8,347 bases of DNA, taken from the NCBI GenBank assembly GCA_958420075.1, contig CATZIM010000066.1, forward strand, positions 1 through 8,347, given 5' to 3'. Positions 1 to 5,834 of the stretch are shown here, one piece after another. Each line of letters starts with the position of its first letter. Within the stretch, counting starts at the first letter, position 1. The translations under genes were made by a program, and so were the position numbers. A model generated the notes under the pieces. It saw nothing but the letters and a program-made list of their open reading frames with translations. It made no database searches and was not told where the DNA came from. This DNA comes from an uncultured Clostridia bacterium. GTDB lineage: Bacteria > Bacillota > Clostridia > Lachnospirales > Anaerotignaceae.

Positions 1-867
1 CTGTGCGGTTTTGCTGGCACCGGGAATGACTACGCTGACAGCGTCATGCATAAGAATCCACCGCAGAGCGTAGGGAATGAGGTTTTCTGTTCCCAGCAGA
101 GCTTTCAGTTCTGCAACGGCTGTAAGCCCCAGTTCATAATCCACGCCGGAGAAAGTTTCCCCTTTATCAAAGGCTTCCCCGTTGCGGTTGTAGAAACGAT
201 GGTCGTTTTTGCCAAAGACCGTATCCTTGGTGAATTTCCCTGTCAAAAGACCGCTTGCCAGAGGTACACGGGCAATGATGCCCACGTCTTTTTTCTGGGC
301 AGCAGGGAACAATTCCTCAATGGGTTTCTGACGGAACATATTGAAAATCACTTCCATAGCGGAAATGTCGTATTCCATGGCGGCAAGTCCTTCAGATACT
401 TTTTCGATGCTGACGCCGTAGTGGGCAATTTTGCCTGCGGTTTTCAGATTTTCCAGTGCATCAAAAACTTCGTCTTTCTGGTAAACGGAAGTAGGCGGGC
501 AGTGGAGCAGTACCAAGTCCAGTTTTTCCACGCCCAAACGAGACAGACAGCCGTCAGTGAAGCGGACAACGGATTCTTTGTTGTAGCCTTCCGCTGTGTG
601 GGGGTTCAGCCCTCTGCCGATTTTGGTTGTCACGAAAAAGTGGTCGGGGTGAGCTTTCAGGATTTTGGAAATGGCAATCTCGCTGTTGCCGTCGTTGTAA
701 ATGTCTGCCGTATCCAGAAAGGTGATGCCGCTGTCATAAGCCGCGTCCAAAATTTTCTGGGCTTCTTCTGCGCAGAAAGGTTCGCCCCATTTGGTGCCTA
801 ACTGCCAGGTGCCCAGACCAATTTCAGAAATCATGGCATTTGTTTTGCCGAAACGTCTTGTTTTCAT
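1..867 (-). CDS. Aldo/keto reductase, 3' end cut by window edge
   Basis: Cytosolic NAD(P)H-dependent oxidoreductase of the aldo/keto reductase superfamily; such enzymes reduce aldehydes and ketones to alcohols, but the substrate here cannot be told. The reading frame is open from the ATG at 865-867 to base 1 (289 codons), and no stop is reached because the C-terminus lies outside the window. Visible family marks: an N-terminal EIGLGTW strand (residues 15-21); the catalytic tetrad as D52 (in FLDTAD), Y57 (in IYNDG), K82 (in VTTKIGRG) and H122 (in LVLLHCPP); GVSIEK at 151-156; and the cofactor-binding IPGASK at 281-286. Relatives run to about 310-330 residues, so roughly 25-40 are missing. The start is fixed by AAAGGAG (minus strand, about 874-880). 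The gene diverges from the HxlR-type regulator and probably shares its control region. The family call is firm; the substrate is unknown. Confidence 0.93.
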   Translation of the reverse strand, partial: MKTRRFGKTNAMISEIGLGTWQLGTKWGEPFCAEEAQKILDAAYDSGITFLDTADIYNDGNSEIAISKILKAHPDHFFVTTKIGRGLNPHTAEGYNKESVVRFTDGCLSRLGVEKLDLVLLHCPPTSVYQKDEVFDALENLKTAGKIAHYGVSIEKVSEGLAAMEYDISAMEVIFNMFRQKPIEELFPAAQKKDVGIIARVPLASGLLTGKFTKDTVFGKNDHRFYNRNGEAFDKGETFSGVDYELGLTAVAELKALLGTENLIPYALRWILMHDAVSVVIPGASKTAQ

Positions 868-884
868 ATGAAAATCTCCTTTAC

Positions 885-913
885 TTGACAAATGTATCCT
901 AAGTGTATAAATT
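885..913 (+). promoter_or_regulatory. Predicted promoter of the hxlR-alaX operon
   Basis: A perfect -35 TTGACA (885-890), a 17-bp spacer and TAAATT (908-913) form a sigma-A-like promoter. TATAAA at 906-911 is an alternative -10 with a shorter 15-bp spacer. The start would be near 920, giving a leader of about 73 nt before the ATG at 993. The element lies between the divergent reductase gene and the regulator gene. Confidence 0.6.
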
Positions 914-930
914 ACTGTATAGAAACTGTA
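893..930. promoter_or_regulatory. Periodic TGTA(T) array, candidate HxlR operator
   Basis: TGTAT occurs at 893, 904 and 916, and TGTAA at 927, with steps of 11, 12 and 11 bp. Repeats at about one helical turn put all four copies on one DNA face. The array runs through both -10 elements, so a bound protein would block both promoters. HxlR-family regulators commonly bind repeated or dyad sites beside their own gene and control the divergent neighbour; assignment to this HxlR is inference. Confidence 0.45.
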
Positions 931-953
931 ACAAAGAGAAAAATTCCTGTCAA
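925..953 (-). promoter_or_regulatory. Predicted promoter of the aldo/keto reductase
   Basis: On the minus strand a perfect TTGACA (948-953) is followed, after a 17-bp spacer, by TACAGT (925-930, 4 of 6 to TATAAT). Transcription would start near 918 and give a leader of about 50 nt before the ATG at 867. It faces the hxlR promoter, and both are centred on base 919. Predicted by eye. Confidence 0.55.
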
Positions 954-992
954 TCAGGCACTTTTTTTGCCCTTAGGGAAAGGAAGGTAACT

Positions 993-1349
993 ATGACAAA
1001 GAAAATTCAGGTGGGCTGTGAAATGGAAGTCACCCTCAAAATGATCGGCGGCAAATGCAAGCCCTTGATTCTCTACATATTGGCAGAGGAGGGCACCTTG
1101 CGCTTTGGGGAATTGATGACGAATATCCGCACCGTTTCCCAGAAAACCCTGACAAATCAGCTCCGGGAGCTGGAAGCCGACGGGCTCATTCTGCGGAAAG
1201 CCTATGCGGAGGTGCCGCCCCGGGTGGAATATTCCCTGACGGAAAAGGGAAAATCCCTCTTTCCCATATTGGAGCTTATGTGCCAGTGGGGGGAAGAAAA
1301 TATTGACGAACGCTTTGAAATGACAAGCCCCCGTTGTACGGGAGAGTAA
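993..1349 (+). CDS. HxlR-family winged-helix transcriptional regulator
   Basis: A 118-residue DNA-binding regulator of the HxlR family, which dimerises and typically controls itself and a divergent enzyme gene. The family pattern is clear: a Cys near the N-terminus (C9), the IGGK-K-PLIL segment (18-27), FGEL (38-41), a recognition-helix region with [18 protein letters not shown] (48-65), the wing with [16 protein letters not shown] (74-89) and the C-terminal helix ending in [12 protein letters not shown]. An in-frame ATG lies further upstream at 903, but it sits inside the predicted promoter and lacks a ribosome site; ATG 993 has AGGAAGG (981-987) at 5 nt. Oddity: the usual tryptophan in GGKWK is cysteine here (C22). 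Cysteines are at 9, 22, 97 and 115. HypR of Bacillus subtilis senses disulfide stress through a similarly placed N-terminal Cys, so redox sensing is plausible but unproven. Confidence 0.9.
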   Translation: MTKKIQVGCEMEVTLKMIGGKCKPLILYILAEEGTLRFGELMTNIRTVSQKTLTNQLRELEADGLILRKAYAEVPPRVEYSLTEKGKSLFPILELMCQWGEENIDERFEMTSPRCTGE

Positions 1350-1360
1350 GGAGGAGAAAC

Positions 1361-2524
1361 ATGGAAACCGTGAAATTATATTATGACAATGCTTATACCA
1401 TGGATTTTGTGGGCAAGGTGGTATCCTGCGAACCTAAGGGCAAAAACTTTGCCGTGGTGCTGGAAGGCACTTACTTTTACCCCGAAGGCGGCGGACAGCC
1501 TGCGGACATTGGCACACTGGGCGGCGCAAAGGTGACAGATGTCCGGGAAAAAGACGGCGTCATTACACATATCACCGATAAACCCCTGGAAGTGGGGGCA
1601 GAAGTGGAAGGTCATATTGACTGGAACCATCGTTTTGACCTGATGCAGAATCATTCCGGGGAACATATCCTTTCCGGTATTATCTGCGGCAAATATGGCT
1701 GTGACAACGTGGGCTTCCATATGGGCAAAGATGCCATTTTGATTGACTTTAACACAAAAATTCCCGCCGAAGACCTGCCTGTGCTGGAGCGGACTGCCAA
1801 CGAAGCCATCTGGCGGAATGTGGCTTCCAAAGTGACTTATCCTTCCAAAGAAGAACTGGAAAAGCTGGAATACCGCAGCAAAAAGGCACTGGAAGGAAAA
1901 GTGCGCATCATGGCAATTGGGGAATATGACTGCTGTGCATGCTGCGGCACCCATGTGCAGAAAGCCGGAGAAATCGGCATGGTGAAGATTCTTTCCGCCC
2001 AGAATTACAAAGGCGGCACCAGACTGGAAATTGTCTGCGGTATGCGTGCATTGGCGGATTATGACGAAAAAACAGAAAACGCGGCGGCTATTTCCGAAAT
2101 GCTTTCCGTACCTACTGGAAAAATTGCAAAGGCAACAGAAGCCCTTTTGAAGGAACGGGATGAACTGAAACAGATTATCAGCCGCATGAAATGGGAAAAA
2201 ATCAACAACATTGCGGAAAAAGTAGGCGAAACACCCAAAGCCTGCGTATTTGCAGCGGACTTTGATTCCAAGGATATGGTACACCTGGCAGACACCATTC
2301 TGGACAAAACCGGCGGCACAGCAGCAGTCTTTGCCCCTGCGGGCACAGGTTATGCCTTTGTACTCATGAGCCGCACAGAAGATATGCGCCCCATGGCAGC
2401 AGAAATGAAAGAAGCCTTCGGCAGCAAAGGCGGCGGCAAGCCCGAAGCGGTGCAGGGCAGAACAGAAGCCAAAGAAAAAGAACTGAAAGCGTTCTTTGCA
2501 GAAAAAGGATATACCGTTTTTTGA
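1361..2524 (+). CDS. alaX: AlaX-type alanyl-tRNA editing hydrolase, long form with DHHA1 domain
   Basis: A 387-residue free-standing homologue of the alanyl-tRNA synthetase editing domain; the family hydrolyses Ser- or Gly-mischarged tRNA-Ala in trans in the cytosol. Order of parts: an N-terminal beta barrel with the glycine-rich PEGGGQP (41-47); the tRNA second-additional-domain region with the zinc ligands H98 and H102 (in NHSGEH) and C194 and H198 (in CCGTH), followed by GEIG (203-206); a predicted helical, coiled-coil-like stretch at about 255-290; and a DHHA1-like C-terminal domain with GSKGGGKPE (354-362). No aminoacylation domain is present. The track-like longer start at 1334 is rejected because AAGGAGG (1348-1354) stands 6 nt before ATG 1361. 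It follows hxlR by 11 bp, with the ribosome site overlapping the hxlR stop, so the two are co-transcribed. Four cysteines crowd at 191-195, of which only C194 is an expected zinc ligand. Confidence 0.92.
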   Translation: METVKLYYDNAYTMDFVGKVVSCEPKGKNFAVVLEGTYFYPEGGGQPADIGTLGGAKVTDVREKDGVITHITDKPLEVGAEVEGHIDWNHRFDLMQNHSGEHILSGIICGKYGCDNVGFHMGKDAILIDFNTKIPAEDLPVLERTANEAIWRNVASKVTYPSKEELEKLEYRSKKALEGKVRIMAIGEYDCCACCGTHVQKAGEIGMVKILSAQNYKGGTRLEIVCGMRALADYDEKTENAAAISEMLSVPTGKIAKATEALLKERDELKQIISRMKWEKINNIAEKVGETPKACVFAADFDSKDMVHLADTILDKTGGTAAVFAPAGTGYAFVLMSRTEDMRPMAAEMKEAFGSKGGGKPEAVQGRTEAKEKELKAFFAEKGYTVF

Positions 2525-2574
2525 TTCTATGACAATGAAACATTCTCTTAGAAAAATATAACAAATAAAATAAG

Positions 2575-2616
2575 AAAGCCGGAATCCTTTGTATGATAAG
2601 GATTTCGGCTTTTTTG
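2575..2616 (+). terminator. Intrinsic terminator after alaX, likely bidirectional
   Basis: The arms 2575-2589 and 2598-2612 pair over 15 bp with a single G-U pair and an 8-nt loop, followed by a T run (2610-2615). It ends the hxlR-alaX operon. Read from the minus strand, the stem is followed by a T-rich CTTATTTTATTT tract, so it may also end azlC-azlD transcripts, whose stop codon is about 46 bp away. Confidence 0.9.
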
Positions 2617-2658
2617 TTTTCTTATGAAGATGCCCTTAAAGGATTTCGTGCTTTTCTG

Positions 2659-2991
2659 TTATGCAGGAAAAACTACCTGCACCAATATCATATAACAGAC
2701 CGTACCGCCGACGATGCTCAGCAATGTTTTGCCTTTCCAAAGATGGAGCACTGCTACCACTGCTACTGCAAGGAATTGGGGCAGGAAGCCGGAAGGGGCG
2801 GAAAAAGTGGTGCTTTTCAAGCAGTATACCACCAGCAATGCCATGACTGTAGCCGGAAGCACTTTTCCCAGATACTGCACAGGGGCGGGAATTTCTCTGC
2901 CTGCGAATATGGCAAAAGGTGCCACACGGAGCAGAAAGGTACATATGGAAGCCGTCAGGATGATGGCGAGAGTTTGTGTCGTTGTCAGCAT
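2659..2991 (-). CDS. azlD: AzlD-type branched-chain amino acid export subunit
   Basis: Small integral membrane partner of AzlC; the pair exports branched-chain amino acids (and toxic analogues such as 4-azaleucine in Bacillus subtilis). The 110 residues hold about four hydrophobic segments (roughly 6-26, 41-58, 68-86 and 89-108), the family's R-x-x-PF turn (R22 to F26), and GK-LPATVMALLVVY (42-56). Start choice: an ATG at 2997 overlaps the azlC stop by 4 bp, but AGGAGGA (2998-3004) abuts it with no spacer. The ATG at 2991, two codons later, sits 6-7 nt from the same sequence and is preferred. The longer form would be 112 residues. It is translationally linked to azlC and is the last gene before the convergent terminator. 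Confidence 0.93.
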   Translation of the reverse strand: MLTTTQTLAIILTASICTFLLRVAPFAIFAGREIPAPVQYLGKVLPATVMALLVVYCLKSTTFSAPSGFLPQFLAVAVVAVLHLWKGKTLLSIVGGTVCYMILVQVVFPA

Positions 2992-2993
2992 AA

Positions 2994-3686
2994 TCATTCC
3001 TCCTGTTCTTTTGCCAAAACCCGGCTTTTCAGTGCCATAAGAACGGCAACACTGATGAGCAGTGTCGGCAGGATAAAGTTATCGGGACCGAATACCAGCA
3101 GACAGCCAACGCCTGCAATGAGTCCAGTCAAAGCGGGGATATGGCTTTTTGCCCCTTTCCACTGTTCGATGAAAATGACAGTGAAAAGGGCAGTCATGGC
3201 AAAGTCAATGCCTGTGGTGTCAAAGGTGATGAGGCTGCCGGCAAGGGAGCCAAGGGCAGTACCAATGAGCCAGTAACAGTGGTCGAAAATGCTCATAAGG
3301 AACATGACTTTTTTTGTGTCCATGCCTTCCTGTGGTTCATAGGAGCAGAGCAGGGAATAAGTTTCGTCCGTAAGGGAATGTACCATATACAGATATTTCT
3401 TGCCCATGCTGCGGAAGGTGTCGATGAAAGACAGCCCGTAGAACAGGTGACGGCTGTTTACCAGCAAAGTCATGATGGCAACGGTAATGAGCGATGTGCC
3501 GCCCGTGAGGAATTGGAGCAGTACAAACTGCATGGAGCCTGCGTATAAAATCAGGGAAATGAGCAGCGCCCAAAAGACGTTATAGCCCATGTTTTGCATC
3601 AAAAGACCAAAGGCAATGCCGATGGAAAGATATCCTGCCAGAACAGGGATGGTTTTTTCAAAGGCAAATTTCCATTCTTTTTTCAA
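2994..3686 (-). CDS. azlC: AzlC-type branched-chain amino acid permease
   Basis: A 230-residue polytopic inner-membrane protein of the AzlC family, the large subunit of the branched-chain amino acid exporter formed with AzlD. Visible marks are GYLSIGIAFGLL (18-29), YAGSMQF (48-54), NSRHLFYG (77-84), LTDETY (105-110), a short GFD-like FDTTGID loop (155-161) and hydrophobic segments consistent with five or six membrane passes. Length is normal for the family. Translation starts with TTG at 3684-3686: no ATG is available nearby, and GAGGG stands 6 nt upstream, so weak initiation is expected. The TGA stop overlaps the possible ATG of azlD. It diverges from pepP. No T-box or other long leader is present upstream, since the predicted leader is only about 55 nt. 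Confidence 0.94.
   Translation of the reverse strand: MKKEWKFAFEKTIPVLAGYLSIGIAFGLLMQNMGYNVFWALLISLILYAGSMQFVLLQFLTGGTSLITVAIMTLLVNSRHLFYGLSFIDTFRSMGKKYLYMVHSLTDETYSLLCSYEPQEGMDTKKVMFLMSIFDHCYWLIGTALGSLAGSLITFDTTGIDFAMTALFTVIFIEQWKGAKSHIPALTGLIAGVGCLLVFGPDNFILPTLLISVAVLMALKSRVLAKEQEE
2998..3004 (-). promoter_or_regulatory. Ribosome binding site deciding the azlD start
   Basis: AGGAGGA on the minus strand lies inside the last codons of azlC. It touches the overlapping ATG at 2997 but has normal spacing to ATG 2991, so it argues for the internal start. Confidence 0.7.
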
Positions 3687-3739
3687 TCGTATCCCTCTTT
3701 TCTTTCTCTTTTGTTCAGACTTGCATTTTTTTTGTTCCT

Positions 3740-3748
3740 TGCTACAAT
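3740..3748 (+). promoter_or_regulatory. Predicted extended -10 promoter for the pepP operon
   Basis: TGCTACAAT is an extended -10 (TGn followed by TACAAT, 5 of 6) on the plus strand. A weak TTGCAT (3721-3726) lies 16 bp upstream. The start would be near 3755, giving a leader of about 115 nt that contains the inverted repeats at 3783-3832. A second, poorer candidate is TTGTAA (3806-3811) with TAAATA (3831-3836), but its spacer of 19 bp is long. Confidence 0.4.
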
Positions 3749-3775
3749 TCTAATATAGAGAAAAGACATTTTCAA
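3747..3775 (-). promoter_or_regulatory. Predicted azlC-azlD promoter
   Basis: On the minus strand TTGAAA (3770-3775) and TAGAAT (3747-3752) are each 5 of 6 to consensus with an exact 17-bp spacer. The start would be near 3740, about 54 nt before the TTG start codon. Its -10 overlaps the proposed plus-strand -10 for pepP by two bases. Confidence 0.65.
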
Positions 3776-3782
3776 GGAAATG

Positions 3783-3832
3783 TGCGTTTTTTCGTACAAA
3801 GGAATTTGTAAGAATTTCAACGGAAAAACGTA
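3783..3832 (+). repeat. Nested inverted repeats upstream of pepP
   Basis: The outer arms 3783-3795 and 3820-3832 can pair over 13 bp with two G-U pairs. Inside them TACAAA (3795-3800) and TTTGTA (3805-3810) form a perfect 6-bp hairpin around GGAA. The T at 3795 and A at 3820 can join only one of the two stems. The element could fold in the pepP leader RNA or act as an operator upstream of the azlC -35. No known riboswitch class is recognised. Confidence 0.4.
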
Positions 3833-3869
3833 AATATTTTTTGATAGGATATTAAAGGAGGCAAATGAC

Positions 3870-5126
3870 ATGACAGAACGATTTTTTATAGATAACAGAA
3901 GAAAATTAGCAGCCAGATTGGAAGAAGGCAGCGCCGCTGTACTTTTTGCAGGAAAAGCACCCTTGAAACGGGGGGATGAGTATTATCCTTTTTCTCCTGA
4001 CCGCAATTTTTACTATGTGACAGGGGTAGAACGGGAAAACTGCGTGTTCCTCATGGCAAAAGTGGCAGGCGGTTTGCAGGAAACCCTGTTCATTCCCAGA
4101 GATAACGGCATCCTTGCCAAATGGGTAGGGGCAAACATGACTGCGGAAGAAGCGGAAGAAATCAGCGGCATGACAGATATTCGCCCCATTGACGCATTCA
4201 CCGATGATTTTGCACAGATGGTGTTCCGCAACAACATCACAAAAATCTATCTGGATTTGGAACATCGGGAATGGGATGATGTACTGACACCTGCATTGCG
4301 TTTTGCCAAAGAGCTGCGGGAAAAATACCCTGCCATGGCAGTGGGGGATCTGTATCCCATTTTTGGTGATTTGCGTCTGATCAAAGAGCCTTATGAACTG
4401 GAAAAAATGCGGAAAGCTATGGACATTACCAGAATGGGTGTGGAAGCCATGATGGCAAATGCCCGTCCTGGTATGATGGAATATGAAATCGAAGCCCATT
4501 TTGATTTTACCCTCATGCAGCACGGCGCAAGAGAAAAAGCATTCCAGACCATAGCCGCTGCTGGGGAAAGAGGCACCATCCTTCATTACACCAAAAACAA
4601 CGGCAAGACAAAAGACGGTGACCTGCTGCTGGTAGACTGCGGTGCGCAGGTGGATTGGTATAATGGGGATATTTCCCGTACCTTCCCTGTAAGCGGCAAG
4701 TTCACAGAACGTCAGAAACTGGTTTACAACATCGTGCTGGAAGGACAGCAGAAAGTCATTGATGCCATTCGTCCCGGTCAGCCTTTCTCCCGTCTGAATG
4801 AAATCCTGAAAGAACACTATCTGGAAGCCTTGAAAGAAATCGGTCTGGTGGAAACCATGGCAGATGTGGCGAAATACTATTACCATGGTGTGAGCCATTA
4901 TCTGGGTGCAGAAACCCATGACATCGGACGGTATACAGAACGTGTACTCCAGCCAGGCATGGTGCTGACAGTGGAACCGGGGCTGTATATTGAAGAATGG
5001 GGCATTGGCATCCGTATTGAGGATGATGCGCTGGTAACAGAAGACGGCTGCGAAATCATGACAAAAGACATGATTAAGACCGTAGAAGAAATTGAAGCCT
5101 TTATGGCGAAAGGAAAACAGGCATGA
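3870..5126 (+). CDS. pepP: Xaa-Pro aminopeptidase (M24B family)
   Basis: A cytosolic dimetal peptidase that removes the N-terminal residue from peptides with proline in second position, a step in peptide scavenging and proline recycling. The 418 residues show an N-terminal aminopeptidase-P domain (about 1-130, with PFSPDRNFYYVTG at 40-52) and a C-terminal pita-bread catalytic domain. The five metal ligands are all visible: D256 (LLVDCG), D267 (NGDISRTFP), H343 (HGVSHYLG), E369 (TVEPGLY) and E384 (RIEDD). The likely catalytic histidines H239 (ILHYTKN) and H350 (ETHDIG) are also present. The start has AAAGGAGG (3854-3861) at 8 nt; an out-of-frame ATG at 3865 meets a stop at once. It is the first gene of a three-gene operon, overlaps the next gene by 4 bp, and diverges from azlC. 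Confidence 0.95.
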   Translation: MTERFFIDNRRKLAARLEEGSAAVLFAGKAPLKRGDEYYPFSPDRNFYYVTGVERENCVFLMAKVAGGLQETLFIPRDNGILAKWVGANMTAEEAEEISGMTDIRPIDAFTDDFAQMVFRNNITKIYLDLEHREWDDVLTPALRFAKELREKYPAMAVGDLYPIFGDLRLIKEPYELEKMRKAMDITRMGVEAMMANARPGMMEYEIEAHFDFTLMQHGAREKAFQTIAAAGERGTILHYTKNNGKTKDGDLLLVDCGAQVDWYNGDISRTFPVSGKFTERQKLVYNIVLEGQQKVIDAIRPGQPFSRLNEILKEHYLEALKEIGLVETMADVAKYYYHGVSHYLGAETHDIGRYTERVLQPGMVLTVEPGLYIEEWGIGIRIEDDALVTEDGCEIMTKDMIKTVEEIEAFMAKGKQA

Positions 5127-5833
5127 CATTTGCGGAAACAGATTTATACGAGCCTGTCTGCCGCTTTCTGGAAGAAGAAGGGTACCGAGTACAGGCGGAA
5201 GTGAAAGACTGTGACATTGCGGCGGAAAAAGATGGGGAACTGGTTATTGTGGAGCTGAAAAAGTCCTTTCAGCTGAAGCTGGTCTATCAGGCATTAGACC
5301 GCCAGAGTTTGACAGAGCAGGTCTTTGTTGCCATTCCCCGTCCCCAGAAGGGACAGCGGGAGAAAAGTTGGAAGAACATGCTGAAATTGCTGAAGCGACT
5401 GGAAATCGGTTTGCTGACAGTAGCCTTGGATAGTCCCCTCAAGACGGTAGATGTGGTGCTGACGCCTTCGGACAGCTTGGCGTGGAAAAACAGAAAGAAA
5501 CGGGAACGGCTGCAGGCAGAGCTGGAAAATAGACAGGTTTCCGCTAATACCGGCGGTATGAACCGCAGGAAGATCGTGACGGCTTATCGGGAGAAAGCAC
5601 TGCATTTGTGCTGTATTCTGGAAAATCGGGAAGCCGTTACATATGGAGAACTGCGGGAAATGGGACTGGAAGAAAAGTATATGTCCATACTCCGCAGCAA
5701 TGTATACCACTGGTTTGAACGGGTGGAAAAAGGGGTTTACCGTTTGTCGGAAGAAGGACGGAAGGCTCTGGAAGAGACGGATTATTGTAAAGTCATAGAA
5801 TATTATCGAAAAAGTAATGAAAAGGAGGAATGA
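5123..5833 (+). CDS. DUF2161-like protein with a PD-(D/E)XK nuclease-type fold
   Basis: A 236-residue soluble protein resembling the DUF2161 group of putative PD-(D/E)XK phosphodiesterases; its substrate is unknown. The N-terminal half has the nuclease-like pattern: E10 in an opening helix (DLYEPV), D31 after a strand (DCDIAA), the E44-x-K46 pair in VIVELKK, and Q56 in a following helix (VYQALDRQ). It then continues through QVFVAIP (66-72) and a strand at 96-102. After a basic linker (122-150) the C-terminal third looks like a winged helix with YGELREMGL (174-182) and KGVYRLSEEGRKAL (203-216). Start: ATG 5123 overlaps the pepP stop (ATGA), with AAAGGA about 8 nt upstream. It ends one base before the yccF start codon. 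The coupled layout implies co-expression with pepP. No membrane or export signal is seen. The fold call is moderate to good; the function is open. Confidence 0.8.
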   Translation: MTFAETDLYEPVCRFLEEEGYRVQAEVKDCDIAAEKDGELVIVELKKSFQLKLVYQALDRQSLTEQVFVAIPRPQKGQREKSWKNMLKLLKRLEIGLLTVALDSPLKTVDVVLTPSDSLAWKNRKKRERLQAELENRQVSANTGGMNRRKIVTAYREKALHLCCILENREAVTYGELREMGLEEKYMSILRSNVYHWFERVEKGVYRLSEEGRKALEETDYCKVIEYYRKSNEKEE

Positions 5834-5834
5834 G

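Noticed and set aside
46..801. Long plus-strand open frame opposite the left gene
   Set aside because: It is the antisense shadow of the aldo/keto reductase, whose minus-strand frame shows a full catalytic tetrad; the plus-strand product is Phe/Val-rich without any recognisable domain.
961..985. CCCTTAGGG palindrome and T run before hxlR as an attenuator
   Set aside because: The T run precedes the palindrome on the plus strand and the stem would be only about 4 bp, so it cannot form an intrinsic terminator in the reading direction.
903..992. N-terminal extension of the HxlR protein by 30 residues
   Set aside because: The upstream ATG at 903 lies inside the predicted promoter, before the expected transcription start, and lacks a ribosome site; family members begin near residue 1 of the chosen start.
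1376..2284. Long minus-strand open frame opposite alaX
   Set aside because: His/Phe-rich shadow product with no domain; the plus strand encodes intact zinc and DHHA1 motifs.
2593..3548. Several plus-strand open frames across 2593-3548
   Set aside because: They overlap azlC and azlD, which carry strong family motifs on the minus strand; the plus-strand products have no such features.
3687..3746. T-box or riboswitch in front of azlC
   Set aside because: The predicted leader is only about 55 nt and has no T-box-like sequence or terminator/antiterminator pair.
3683..3871. A 62-residue minus-strand frame upstream of azlC, ending with a 4-bp overlap of the azlC start, possible leader peptide
   Set aside because: It begins at the pepP start codon, covers the predicted azlC promoter, has no ribosome site and a composition like random AT-rich DNA, so it is unlikely to be transcribed or translated.
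3906..5129. A 407-residue minus-strand frame opposite pepP
   Set aside because: Cys/His/Phe-rich antisense artefact; pepP on the other strand has all five metal ligands.
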